From Fictibacillus sp. b24 (lineage in GTDB: Bacteria; Bacillota; Bacilli; Bacillales; Fictibacillaceae), in assembly GCF_030348825.1 (NCBI RefSeq), contig NZ_JAUCES010000005.1, positions 558,001-622,000 on the forward strand: a DNA stretch of 64,000 nt, read 5' to 3'. The translations under genes were made by a program, and so were the position numbers. Shown piece after piece: positions 43,956 through 52,238 of the stretch (within the stretch, counting starts at the first letter, position 1; every line of letters begins with the position of its first letter). The notes under the pieces are model-generated. The model did not search any database and had not been told where the DNA came from. It saw only the letters and a list, made by a program, of their open reading frames with translations.

Positions 43956-44068
43956 AAAACGTCTACCATAAAAAAGAGGCGTATAATCTGGACTTGAAGG
44001 TAATCGCGGAGGGCGTTGCAGAACAGATCTCTTTGATTTTAAAAGAAAAAGCAGTAGGTATTAATTAA
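43934..44068 (+). pseudogene. Possible remnant or non-ATG small ORF, 44 codons
   Basis: A frame without ATG runs from about 43934 to TAA 44066-44068 and encodes KRTITVKNVYHKKEAYNLDL followed by KVIAEGVAEQISLILKEKAV. It looks protein-like and is followed by a strong terminator. ATT 43934 is the only initiator-like codon near its front, and the frame begins inside the tail of a 21-bp repeat copy. It may be a gene whose 5' end was replaced by the repeat, or a real short gene with a rare start. Confidence 0.4.
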
Positions 44069-44073
44069 TAGCA

Positions 44074-44103
44074 AAACCCAGCATGGACGACCATGCTGGG
44101 TTT
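44074..44103. terminator. Bidirectional terminator
   Basis: AAACCCAGCATGG (44074-44086) and CCATGCTGGGTTT (44091-44103) form a 13-bp perfect stem around ACGA, downstream of the HTH-TPR gene on the minus strand and of the small ORF on the plus strand. Confidence 0.9.
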
Positions 44104-44113
44104 CTCTTTTTTC

Positions 44114-45391
44114 TTAAACGTACGTAACACCGACTTCATGCATTTTTCTTAGCGCATCATAGGCCATCGAATAATACATACTCGCTTGTTTATACTTTTG
44201 ATTTTTCTCAAAGTATTTTCCGAGTACGGGGTAATATTCGGCTAGGTGAATCCATTCGTTTCTTTGTTCAAAGTGAGGGATCAGCTCTTTTACCATAAAA
44301 CGAATGCTAGTTTCAGTATGATCGCCGTTTGTGAATAGGTGTTTGTGATAGAGAAGATGAAGCTCATATTCTCGATACAGCGGATTTTCATGTAGCTCTC
44401 CCAGCCAGGTTTCTATGAGTTCTACACCTTTTTCGCGGCTGTGTGTGTTTTGATATTCTTTCACCAACATATAAATCGTTGATAGTTTTTCAGTTAGGGG
44501 GATTTTTTCCTTTGCTTTTAAGCTTTTAGAAAAGAGATCAATCGCTTTTTCTGTTTCCCCTTTATGGGTGGCGATACTTCCTAAGTTATGATAGATAATT
44601 CCCTGTAACACCCCGTCATCAAAGGTGTTTGCGATCGTTTCAGCGAGCAGCAATTGTTTAGTTGATTCATCAAAATTTCTTATGCGAAGATGAATGATAG
44701 CGAGTATTATTCTGCAATCGGCACATCTCTTAAAGAAATAGCTTTTCTCAAATATCATTAAAGCTTGATTGGTGTATTCCAAGGCAACAATATTTTTATA
44801 TAGCTGATTGGCTGAAAGACCGATCATGTACAGCAAATATCCCTTTTCCCATTCTTGAAAACGACTATCCTCTAATTGTTTTTCAGCCAATAAAAAGTAG
44901 TTAAAGGAATTCTCGTAATCTTTTAAGAAGTAGCTGAGCTGCCCTCTAGCAAGTAAGTAATAAAACGCCTTTTCCCCTTTTATCACATTTTCAATATATC
45001 CGACTTCATTTAACAGATTTTGAACACCATGTACATCTAAAGTCGTCATCATAACGTAAATGCTCTTGAAAATTTTATGTAAAATATCTTCATCAACAGA
45101 TTGTGTAGGTGAGTCACCCAATACTTGAAATTTTCGTTCAGCAGATAGGTGGTCTCTCTTATAAAGAGAATGAAACAAATCTACATATTTATGTATCAGC
45201 TCATTTTCATTTAAGGAATTTAGTCTGATTTCTAATCGACTCGCTAAATGCTGCTGTATTTCCTCAGACGGCTCTGTGACACTATTTTCTATCTTGCTCA
45301 AATATGGAACCGAACAAATTCCGGCAGCCAGTTCTTGTTGGGACAAATTTTTGACTTTTCGGAAATAACGTATCTTTTCTCCTACATTCAT
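44114..45391 (-). CDS. HTH-TPR regulator of the RRNPP type
   Basis: The 425-residue protein has an N-terminal Xre-type helix-turn-helix (KIRYFRKVKNLSQQELAAGI, then VPYLSKIENSVTEPSEE). About 340 residues of TPR-like helical repeats follow, for example YHNLGSIATHKGETEKAIDL and FSKSLKAKEK. This is the design of NprR/PlcR/Rgg-family regulators, which bind exported-and-reimported peptides. No peptide precursor gene is evident on either side; the terminator follows directly and the upstream gap holds no short secreted frame I can support. It could be a peptide-independent member or sense a peptide encoded elsewhere. GGCGGGAT precedes the ATG. Confidence 0.82.
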   Translation of the reverse strand: MNVGEKIRYFRKVKNLSQQELAAGICSVPYLSKIENSVTEPSEEIQQHLASRLEIRLNSLNENELIHKYVDLFHSLYKRDHLSAERKFQVLGDSPTQSVDEDILHKIFKSIYVMMTTLDVHGVQNLLNEVGYIENVIKGEKAFYYLLARGQLSYFLKDYENSFNYFLLAEKQLEDSRFQEWEKGYLLYMIGLSANQLYKNIVALEYTNQALMIFEKSYFFKRCADCRIILAIIHLRIRNFDESTKQLLLAETIANTFDDGVLQGIIYHNLGSIATHKGETEKAIDLFSKSLKAKEKIPLTEKLSTIYMLVKEYQNTHSREKGVELIETWLGELHENPLYREYELHLLYHKHLFTNGDHTETSIRFMVKELIPHFEQRNEWIHLAEYYPVLGKYFEKNQKYKQASMYYSMAYDALRKMHEVGVTYV

Positions 45392-45612
45392 AGTTGTTAT
45401 CCCGCCTTTTTTAGAAAAAATTTATTTGCAGTTATTAGAAATAAATATAGAGCATGTATCATCTTACCTAAATATACAGTAACTTAAACTGTAAGAGGAA
45501 ACTAGTATCAAATTAATGAAGTTAATGGCCAAAAACCCTGCATGTTTCCCAATTTTACTTCCTCATATTTTAGGTATAATTAACTATAGAAACTAACAAC
45601 TAGGGTGAGAAC

Positions 45613-45774
45613 ATGACTATTGAAAGAGGAGATCTCGTTACATATCAAGATGAATTACACCAAGTATTACACGTGTATTCTTCAGACTTTCTTGAGATCA
45701 GGAAGGTACATGAACGTTACGTGTCACGAGTCATTTTGGTTCATAAATCAGAGGTTACATTCGGAAATACATAA
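45613..45774 (+). CDS. Small protein, 53 aa, possible SH3/KOW-like beta barrel
   Basis: ATG 45613 follows TAGGGTGAG, and a TATAAT box lies at 45575-45580. The 53 residues run MTIERGDLVTYQDELHQVLH to SEVTFGNT, with alternating hydrophobic strands and an early GD-V-Y turn, as in small SH3-like barrels. I do not recognise a named family. A terminator follows at 45802-45842, so it looks like a genuine single-gene unit. Confidence 0.7.
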   Translation: MTIERGDLVTYQDELHQVLHVYSSDFLEIRKVHERYVSRVILVHKSEVTFGNT

Positions 45775-45801
45775 TTTACTGCTATCCGTGCTTATTATAA
45801 A

Positions 45802-45848
45802 AAGACTCAGAAGTGAAAGTAACCACTCCACTTCTAAGTCTTCTTTTG
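45802..45848 (+). terminator. Terminator after the 53-aa gene
   Basis: AAGACTCAGAAGTG (45802-45815) pairs with CACTTCTAAGTCTT (45829-45842) with one mismatch, and T residues follow. Confidence 0.75.
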
Positions 45849-45912
45849 CTTTGATAACCTACCATTCGTAATTATCTCATCCTAGGAATTCTTTAAATCA
45901 GCATAAGCATAT

Positions 45913-45953
45913 AAAAGACTCAAAAGTGAGATGAATCGCTTTTGAGTCTTTTT
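45913..45953 (+). terminator. Second, related terminator-like hairpin
   Basis: AAAAGACTCAAAAG (45913-45926) and CTTTTGAGTCTTTT (45939-45952) form a perfect 14-bp stem. Its sequence resembles the preceding terminator (AAAGACTCARAAGTG), so it may be a duplicate, with no gene between the two. Confidence 0.7.
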
Positions 45954-46055
45954 AGCGTAGTTATGTAATAATTTTATTTTTTGTAGTTAAGAAAATATTA
46001 TGTATTTGGTGGTAAAATATTCTAAAAAAGAAAATGTCTGTTTGAGGATGATGGG

Positions 46056-47117
46056 ATGAACAAACAAAATCTAACCCTACAAGGATTCAGAGGATTATTG
46101 GCTCTATTAGTAGTCGTTTTTCATTCATATCGAGGTTTAGTATCTTCAGAGCAAATTCATCCCTTACAAGGACATCTAAAATGGGTCGAATCTGCAGGTT
46201 TGGTTTCTGTGAATCTATTTTTTGTAATAAGTGGATACCTTATCCTCCAAAGTTTATATCGACACCAAAACGCAAATCGTTTTTTAATTGATCGTATACT
46301 AAGGATTTATCCCGTTTTTCTTGTGGTTCACTTATTATTATTTACGGCGGGGCCAATGATAGGATACAAATGGATGGAGAACCTTTCATTAAGCGATTAT
46401 CTCCTCCACTTCTTCTCAAATTTGTTTCTTTTGCCGGGGATCTTTTCATTCCTTCCAGAGGCTCAGATTGTTGCATGGTCATTAAGCTACGAGTTTTTGT
46501 TTTATCTTTTAATAGGTTCCTATTTTACCTCGAGGCAAAAAGGTAATAACTACAAAAATCAACTATTGTTATTACTTACGGTTTTACTAGCTACCCTATT
46601 TCTGTATTTTCATCCAATTGCTTGTTTTTTTGTTGTGGGTATCTTGATATATAAATGGATAGGAAGAATCAATACGATAAGAAATTATAAGCCAATTTTT
46701 TATTTTAATGGCCTGATTTTATTCATATTCATTTATGTATTTTACGATAAGGTTAACTTAACAATTTCTTTAGTCTTAAGCTTTTTTCTTTTTATTTCCA
46801 TTACTAACGAAGAAGGTATACTCTCTACAATTTTAAAAACAAAGATATTTAAGTACCTAGGAGACATTAGCTATAGTTTGTATATTTGGCACACAGTAAT
46901 CATGTTTCCGTTGAAACTAGTTATGAACAAGGTCTACCATTTTCCTCAATCTCCATGGCTATTGTTCTTCACTTTCAGCCTGCTATCTGTTGTCATTTCC
47001 TTAATAGTTTCTCATTTGTCTTATATTTGGATTGAGAAAAAGTTTACAAATTATATAAAGGGGATATTGAGGGGGAGGCAACAATTGAAGGATGTGTTAC
47101 ACGAAAGAGCATTATAA
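46056..47117 (+). CDS. Acyltransferase family 3 membrane protein
   Basis: The 353-residue protein has about ten membrane helices. The N-terminal LQGFRGLLALLVVVFHSYRG contains the conserved R and H of acyltransferase-3 (OafA/NolL-type) enzymes, and SVNLFFVISGYL and YSLYIWHTVIMFPL are further signatures. Such enzymes O-acetylate or otherwise acylate extracellular glycans, antibiotics or peptidoglycan. There is no SGNH domain at the C-terminus. It stands alone, so its acceptor is not known. Confidence 0.87.
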   Translation: MNKQNLTLQGFRGLLALLVVVFHSYRGLVSSEQIHPLQGHLKWVESAGLVSVNLFFVISGYLILQSLYRHQNANRFLIDRILRIYPVFLVVHLLLFTAGPMIGYKWMENLSLSDYLLHFFSNLFLLPGIFSFLPEAQIVAWSLSYEFLFYLLIGSYFTSRQKGNNYKNQLLLLLTVLLATLFLYFHPIACFFVVGILIYKWIGRINTIRNYKPIFYFNGLILFIFIYVFYDKVNLTISLVLSFFLFISITNEEGILSTILKTKIFKYLGDISYSLYIWHTVIMFPLKLVMNKVYHFPQSPWLLFFTFSLLSVVISLIVSHLSYIWIEKKFTNYIKGILRGRQQLKDVLHERAL

Positions 47118-47286
47118 TTTTGTCTACTCCTACGTTGAGAGGGTAGAGCCATTAGCTTTTAAAAAAGACATAATAAAAATGAACTGGCAGATAATCCACT
47201 TCATTGTTGCTTTACTTATGTAATTTGCCGGCCTATGTACACTATTTCACAATCCAGGGTAAAAAGAAAAGCGAGGGTGAATCGGG

Positions 47287-47646
47287 TTATGCTTCTCTTT
47301 GTAAGGCATGCTGTTCCTTTTCGAGGGTGCTTAGAAGATCTTCCTGTGCTTTTTGACTCAGCTCGTTGGAGTAGTCGATCGCGTCGTATATGGATGCAAA
47401 GTGCTTTGATGTGTAGTAAGGCGATTTATAGCAGTGCACGCTTTTCGTTTGGGAAGGGTAGATGAGAACCTTCCAGTGATAAACGTCCCGCTGCTTTTCA
47501 CTGCCTTCCATCGCGATCAGCCAGTGTGTCGAGCTTTCGAGCGCCTCGTCTTCCTCTGCTTTTCTTAAAAGAGCAGCTCGATCGTTTTCTCCGATCAGAA
47601 TAGGGACTCTTTCGTAAAACTCCCTAAGATTTGGGTAGTTGCTCAT
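47287..47646 (-). CDS. Unknown cytosolic protein, about 119 aa
   Basis: ATG 47646 follows AAAGGAGAGAGG; an upstream in-frame start at 47667 lacks a site. The product is MSNYPNLREFYERVPILI through a middle with THWLIAMEGSEKQRDVYHW and a helical, Glu/Gln-rich C-terminus (SQKAQEDLLSTLEKEQHALQ). There is no signal peptide or membrane segment. I do not recognise the family. An imperfect hairpin with TTTCTTTTT on the minus strand just after the stop (about 47266-47297) is probably its terminator. Confidence 0.7.
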   Translation of the reverse strand: MSNYPNLREFYERVPILIGENDRAALLRKAEEDEALESSTHWLIAMEGSEKQRDVYHWKVLIYPSQTKSVHCYKSPYYTSKHFASIYDAIDYSNELSQKAQEDLLSTLEKEQHALQREA

Positions 47647-47744
47647 AACCTCTCTCCTTTCAAACATGATTTGTCCATTTCACAAAGTACATGTTTTTCT
47701 TATTAAGACATTATATGAAGGGAGAGGGGAAAAGATGATAGGGA

Positions 47745-48020
47745 TCAGAAGAAATACATGCAGAGACCAAGTACGCCTGCAGCCACCATATATAATGAGA
47801 GCAGCAGCATAATAATTTTGGTAATGATAAACGACTTTTCCGCTATTTTCGTGAATAGAGCAAAATCCGAGTCCCAAAGCCATTTCCGTTTGTCTTCACG
47901 AAACCATGCGTATTGTTCAAGCTCCTTTTGATGTTCTTGCTCTGTATATTTAAATAAAATCAATAGAAAAAAAGCGACTCCTGGAATGAAAAATAACAAT
48001 CCGAATGTTAGAGGATTCAT
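47745..48020 (-). CDS. Small membrane protein, 91 aa
   Basis: Two membrane helices (PLTFGLLFFIPGVAFFLLIL and IIMLLLSLYMVAAGVLGLCM) flank a charged central loop (EQEHQKELEQYAWFREDKRK). AAAGGATG precedes the ATG. It lies downstream of pssA on the same strand but is separated from it by a terminator. The function is unknown. Confidence 0.7.
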   Translation of the reverse strand: MNPLTFGLLFFIPGVAFFLLILFKYTEQEHQKELEQYAWFREDKRKWLWDSDFALFTKIAEKSFIITKIIMLLLSLYMVAAGVLGLCMYFF

Positions 48021-48050
48021 GTTTATACATCCTTTTGCTCAAAAGTAAAA

Positions 48051-48076
48051 CCAGATACTGAAAGGTCAGTACCTGG
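48051..48076 (-). terminator. Terminator of pssA
   Basis: On the minus strand CCAGGTACTGA and TCAGTATCTGG pair (one mismatch) and are followed by TTTTACTTTT. Confidence 0.75.
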
Positions 48077-48096
48077 ATTGGAATAATTACATTCTG

Positions 48097-48822
48097 TTAG
48101 AAACGTCTTCTTTTGTTGCGGCGCGGTCTTCGAGGTCTTCTGATTTTAATCTCTTTTACTTTAATGAAACGAACTCCGATAAACAAGAAATACGTAGCTA
48201 GAGCGACATAAAAGAAAATCGGTACACTTTCAAACTGGTTCTTCGCTAGCAGGTAAAACATGTAGAACAGAAACAGCGAGATAATGGTCCCGTATCGTGG
48301 CATCGGAATGTCCTTGAAGCTTGGAATCCTTATCGTGCTGACCATCAACAGGCCAAGCCCGTAAAAGAGAAGGACAAAGATCCAAAGCGGAATCCATTTT
48401 ACGAAAAATACTAAAAAGACGACGATTCCACCAGCTAGTGGAATTGGAATCCCTTTAAAATATTTCATGGATTCATCCGCATCTGTGATATTAAATCGGG
48501 CAAGGCGGTATGCGCCGAATAACGGGAACAAACCAGCAAACAGGAATCCCCACATGCCTAAATGTGCGAAGTATGTGTTGGCCACAAAAAAGGCAGGAGC
48601 TACGCCAAACGAAACGACATCTGCAAGAGAATCCAGTTCTTTCCCTAAGTTGCCTGAAACGCCTAAAATCCTCGCTGCTCTTCCGTCAACAGCATCCAGC
48701 ATCATCGCGATAAAAATCAGGATTGCAGCATTTCTGATGTCACCGTTTGTTACGTATCCGATAGACAGAAAGCCGCAAAATAAATTTCCTAAAGTTAATA
48801 AGTTCGGTATATGCTTTTTCAT
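48097..48822 (-). CDS. pssA: CDP-diacylglycerol-serine O-phosphatidyltransferase
   Basis: The 241-residue membrane protein contains the CDP-alcohol phosphatidyltransferase motif: DAVDGRAARILG, then GKELDSLADVVSFGVAPAF (D-G-x2-A-R-x8-G-x3-D-x3-D). It makes phosphatidylserine from CDP-diacylglycerol and serine, the first step to phosphatidylethanolamine. It is longer than B. subtilis PssA, mainly through a strongly basic tail (RRPRRPRRNKRRRF) that may touch anionic lipid or nucleic acid. No psd decarboxylase gene is next to it. AAGGACG precedes the ATG. Confidence 0.92.
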   Translation of the reverse strand: MKKHIPNLLTLGNLFCGFLSIGYVTNGDIRNAAILIFIAMMLDAVDGRAARILGVSGNLGKELDSLADVVSFGVAPAFFVANTYFAHLGMWGFLFAGLFPLFGAYRLARFNITDADESMKYFKGIPIPLAGGIVVFLVFFVKWIPLWIFVLLFYGLGLLMVSTIRIPSFKDIPMPRYGTIISLFLFYMFYLLAKNQFESVPIFFYVALATYFLFIGVRFIKVKEIKIRRPRRPRRNKRRRF

Positions 48823-49005
48823 TGTTCACGTCCTTAAAAAATACTCTTCTCTATATAATAGATGATTTTATTGGAAAAAGTTATGTTTTTTTGGTTGAAT
48901 GAGTAGTTTAACATATTTTTAATTTGTTTGTAGAGCTGGTTGAGAGGGTGGTAGAGGCAGGGGCGGGAGAATAGATCAAGAACTCGACCAAAACATATAA
49001 AAAAA

Positions 49006-49029
49006 CAGCTTCGTTAAGAGTGAAAGCTG
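49006..49029 (-). terminator. Terminator downstream of the RpiR-type regulator
   Basis: On the minus strand CAGCTT pairs with AAGCTG and is followed by seven T residues. It lies about 220 bases past the regulator stop, with a repeat copy in between. Confidence 0.6.
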
Positions 49030-49086
49030 ACTCAAAAGGTCATTCAGTAAACACTTGATGCCGTTGATCGGCTAAAATTTGTGCTC

Positions 49087-49190
49087 ATTAGCTGCTCGGG
49101 ACTTGCTGTGAGCGAAACAAGGGCACCAATGAGCGAAACGGGTGAATTTCTGGGCGAACGTGTAATAAATATAAGAACACGTACCGTAAC
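49087..49190 (+). repeat. 21-bp modular repeat family, copy 4
   Basis: Units start at 49087 (decayed), 49108 (GTGAGCGAAACAAGGG), 49129 (ATGAGCGAAACGGGTG) and 49150 (CTGGGCGAACG), each exactly 21 bp apart. The complete tail with GTGTAATAAATATAAGAACA and CGTACCGTAA follows. The short frames it creates (VSET, MSET) have no ribosome site. Confidence 0.8.
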
Positions 49191-49251
49191 CCCGCCCCCA
49201 GCCATCCCCAACACTATCCACCTGAATAAAATTTTAGGTGTCCCATCTCAC

Positions 49252-49998
49252 TCACTTCACACTTCTCTTCAAATAACTTTCAAACAGAAGGTCAATCAGC
49301 AGCATCAGAGTGGATCTTGCGGTTATATCATAGCCAGCAAACTTCACGCGGCCGACCGTCATACTTAAATTTGTTTTCACCATCTTACCTAAAGTAGAGT
49401 CTGATGCGTTCGTGATCGCAGCTGTGTCAACCACTTTATATGATAGCTTTTCGGCAGCTTGCACCAATGTTTTTGTTTCGCCGCTCGATGAGATGAAGAA
49501 CACAAGGTCATTTGGTTCGACCATGTTTGGTAAAAGATCAATCATATGTGACTCGTATGTATAGTGCGTCTGCTTGTTCGTCTGCATGAGAAGTTTGCTG
49601 AAATACTCGGCCATCATCTTAGAAAGCCCGACTCCAATGACGATTACACGCTTTGCACTAACGATCTTTTCACTCAATTTTTCGAGCTCACGCGTTTGAA
49701 TGGTTTCAAACGCTGATACAAACTCGTCTTTATAGCGATCGACAGGATTGTCATCCATCAACACCTGCTGGTTCTCTAGCTTTTTCAACATGAATTTTAG
49801 TTCTGAAAAACCTTCCAATCCTAGTTTGTGGGACATGCGAACGATTGTTGTGGTGCTCACGTTGTTTACTTTTGCGATCTCCGTTAATGAATGTTTTTTC
49901 GCTTCATCTATATGATTGTCGATGTAATATAGTACTTGTTTTTCGGTTGGCGTAAGATCGGCCAAATGGCTTCCGAACTGATCTAGAAACTTCCCCAT
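49252..49998 (-). CDS. RpiR/MurR-family transcriptional regulator
   Basis: The 248-residue protein has an N-terminal RpiR helix-turn-helix (LTPTEKQVLYYIDNHIDEAK, SLTEIAKVNNVSTTTIVRMS, HKLGLEGFSELKFMLKK). A C-terminal SIS sugar-isomerase domain (about 105-235) carries VIVIGVGLSKMMAEYFSK and VFFISSSGETKTLVQAA. SIS domains of this family bind phosphosugars. It diverges from the PTS gene, so it most likely controls the solute catabolic cluster in response to a sugar phosphate such as mannose 6-phosphate. AAGAGGAAG precedes the ATG. Confidence 0.9.
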   Translation of the reverse strand: MGKFLDQFGSHLADLTPTEKQVLYYIDNHIDEAKKHSLTEIAKVNNVSTTTIVRMSHKLGLEGFSELKFMLKKLENQQVLMDDNPVDRYKDEFVSAFETIQTRELEKLSEKIVSAKRVIVIGVGLSKMMAEYFSKLLMQTNKQTHYTYESHMIDLLPNMVEPNDLVFFISSSGETKTLVQAAEKLSYKVVDTAAITNASDSTLGKMVKTNLSMTVGRVKFAGYDITARSTLMLLIDLLFESYLKRSVK

Positions 49999-50057
49999 GT
50001 TTGCACTTCCTCTTTTCCGAACGATTCTTTCCTAATAGTATAGCCCATTTTTCATTC

Positions 50058-50083
50058 TGTACAAATGTACAGACTATGTACAA
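50058..50083. promoter_or_regulatory. Candidate RpiR operator: repeated TGTACA
   Basis: TGTACA-AA-TGTACA forms an inverted repeat, and a third ATGTACAAA follows about 9 bases later, in the gap between the divergent regulator and PTS genes. Its position suits control of both. Assignment to the RpiR protein is inferred. Confidence 0.5.
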
Positions 50084-50097
50084 AGATAACGCTTACT
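50084..50097. promoter_or_regulatory. Candidate catabolite-responsive element (cre)
   Basis: AGATAACGCTTACT matches the CcpA-site consensus (TGWAARCGYTWNCW) at 12 of 14 positions and lies about 70 bases before the PTS start codon. This would link the cluster to carbon catabolite control. Confidence 0.45.
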
Positions 50098-50165
50098 TTC
50101 ATGTTACAAATAGAGTATAGAAAGTTGGAAGTGCTTTCATACTAGGAAAGATTGGAGTGAACGTC

Positions 50166-52127
50166 ATGGAACTTAGAAACATGACCCATCCGAATTTAGT
50201 TCTGTTCGATGTTGATGCTCAAAATAAAGAGCAAGTTATCAAACAGCTAATTTCAAAGATTAAAAAGCAAGATTATATAGAATCAGAAGAAGCATTATTG
50301 GAAGCGGTTATAAAACGCGAAGAACAATCACCGACAGGAATGGAAAAAGGATTAGCCATTCCGCACGGTAAATCTTCAACGGTAAAACAAGCCGTTTTCG
50401 CTGTAGCGCGATTAAAAACGCCACTCGCAGATTGGGAAAGCATCGATCCGAACAACAAAGTTCAACTCGTGTTCTTGATCGCTATTCCAGAAAGTGAAGC
50501 GGGTACAACGCATTTAAAAGTACTGTCAACACTAAGCACAAACTTGATGCGTGACGGCTATTTGGAAGGTTTGATGGCTGCATCAACCCCAGAAGAATTT
50601 TTAAACAGATTGGATGTTGAAGAGAAGACAGAAGTTCCAGTTGAAAAAGAATTTACGAAAACCGTTGTTGCCGTGACCGCTTGTGCCACAGGGATCGCGC
50701 ATACGTACATGTCGGCTGAAGCTTTAGAAAAAGCAGGTCGTGAGCTAGGTGTGCGTGTACTCGTTGAAAAGCAAGGGGCAAACGGGATTGAGGACGAGCT
50801 AACTGCAGATGTTATTAAAAACGCAGATGCTGTAATTTTCGCAACAGACATCGCACCAAAACGAAAAGAACGTTTTGCTGGGAAAACCTATGTTGCAACA
50901 CGTGTCGCTGAACCGCTCAGACGCGGGAAAGAATTGATTCAAAAAGCGCTAGACAATCCTGATGGAGTGGTTGAAGCAGGTGACGAAGACGAGTCATCAA
51001 CGACATCTTCAAACGGCGGTGGTTTCTTCAAAGACATGGTCCAAGCCGTTATGACAGGAATCTCATACATGATCCCGGTTATCGTTGCCGGTGGTCTTAT
51101 GATGGGAATCGCGAAGCTTGGTGCGATGCCGTTTGGTCTAGTGAACGAACTTGGTGATCCGAAATATGCAACACATTCAAATGAACTTTTCGTTATTTTG
51201 CATCACTTAGATAAGTTTGGAGCTTTGATCTTTAAATTCATGTATCCGATATTCGCTGCATTTGTTGCCTATTCCCTGGCTGACCGCGTTGGTTTAGTAG
51301 CCGGATTTATCGGAGGAGCTTTTGCAGGCGGGCTTCATTACACTTTCTGGGACAATCCGGAAGGTATTCCGTCTGGTTTCTTAGGTGCATTGATTCTTGG
51401 TTTGGCCGCGGGTTATATTGCTCGTTTCTTAAACCGTAAAATACAGTTAAACAAAAACTTAGCTGCGATGAAACCAATGTTCATCATCCCAGCAGTCTCA
51501 GTATTATCAATTTTCTTCTTAAACTTTTACATTGTAGACCCTGTGTTTGGCGGTCTGAATGTTGTGCTGCGCAACTGGATTGAGTCTGCACAAGGGACTG
51601 GAGATGTAGTTCTTGCATCTATCATTGCTTCTGCAACTGCCTTTGACTTAGGCGGACCGATTAACAAAGCGGCAGGTGCGATCGCGATTGGGCTTGCGGC
51701 TGACGAGGTTTATCCGTTAACGGCTCGTGTATTGGCGATCGTTATTCCGCCAATCGGGCTTGGACTTGCCGTTATTATCGACAAATATGTAGTAGGACGT
51801 CGTGTGTTCCCAGCTGACCTTCGTGTCGCGGGTAACACGTCATTATTACTTGGATTCCTTGCAATCTCTGAGGGCGCGATTCCGTTCATGCTTCGCAACC
51901 CGATCATTACGATTCCGATCAACATTATCGGTGCGATCCTTGGTGCGAGTACAGCAGTCTTGTTAGGAGCTGTTCAATGGCTGCCGCTTCCGGCGATTTG
52001 GGGATGGCCGCTCGTTGAGAACCTATGGGCGTACCTTTTAGGACTCATTGTCGGTGCAGCGTTTATCGCATTTGCAAACATCTTTGTACGTTTCGCGATT
52101 TTAAAGAAAAAAGAGAGACAAGCGTAA
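50166..52127 (+). CDS. mngA: PTS fructose-family EIIABC transporter, likely mannosylglycerate-specific
   Basis: The 653-residue protein has EIIA (phospho-His about H67 in GLAIPHGKS), EIIB (phospho-Cys about C173 in VTACATGIAHTYM), a short linker and a membrane EIIC domain (about 288-650, with FDLGGPINKAA). This order, A-B-C in one chain, is that of the fructose-family EIIABC proteins including E. coli MngA. The GH38 hydrolase and glycerate kinase downstream point to 2-O-alpha-mannosyl-D-glycerate as substrate, imported with phosphorylation on the mannose. A plain fructose or mannose PTS cannot be excluded. ATG 50166 follows TTGGAGTG; the GTG at 50157 lies in that site. Confidence 0.82.
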   Translation: MELRNMTHPNLVLFDVDAQNKEQVIKQLISKIKKQDYIESEEALLEAVIKREEQSPTGMEKGLAIPHGKSSTVKQAVFAVARLKTPLADWESIDPNNKVQLVFLIAIPESEAGTTHLKVLSTLSTNLMRDGYLEGLMAASTPEEFLNRLDVEEKTEVPVEKEFTKTVVAVTACATGIAHTYMSAEALEKAGRELGVRVLVEKQGANGIEDELTADVIKNADAVIFATDIAPKRKERFAGKTYVATRVAEPLRRGKELIQKALDNPDGVVEAGDEDESSTTSSNGGGFFKDMVQAVMTGISYMIPVIVAGGLMMGIAKLGAMPFGLVNELGDPKYATHSNELFVILHHLDKFGALIFKFMYPIFAAFVAYSLADRVGLVAGFIGGAFAGGLHYTFWDNPEGIPSGFLGALILGLAAGYIARFLNRKIQLNKNLAAMKPMFIIPAVSVLSIFFLNFYIVDPVFGGLNVVLRNWIESAQGTGDVVLASIIASATAFDLGGPINKAAGAIAIGLAADEVYPLTARVLAIVIPPIGLGLAVIIDKYVVGRRVFPADLRVAGNTSLLLGFLAISEGAIPFMLRNPIITIPINIIGAILGASTAVLLGAVQWLPLPAIWGWPLVENLWAYLLGLIVGAAFIAFANIFVRFAILKKKERQA

Positions 52128-52238
52128 ATTTCGAGTGAAGTGCACATTTACTCATTTATATAAAAAGTGAGCCGATTTTTAATAAAAAGAGAGTGTAAGC
52201 CGGTTATTACTGATATTAAAGAGGTGAAATTAAGCGGT

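Noticed and set aside
43733-43969. 78-codon minus-strand frame upstream of gerAA as a possible peptide gene for the HTH-TPR regulator
   Set aside because: It has no signal peptide or ribosome site, overlaps the gerAA start and covers repeat copy 3 antisense.
49081-49368. 95-codon frame with VSET/MSET peptides
   Set aside because: It is the same repeat artefact, and it runs antisense into the end of the RpiR-type gene.
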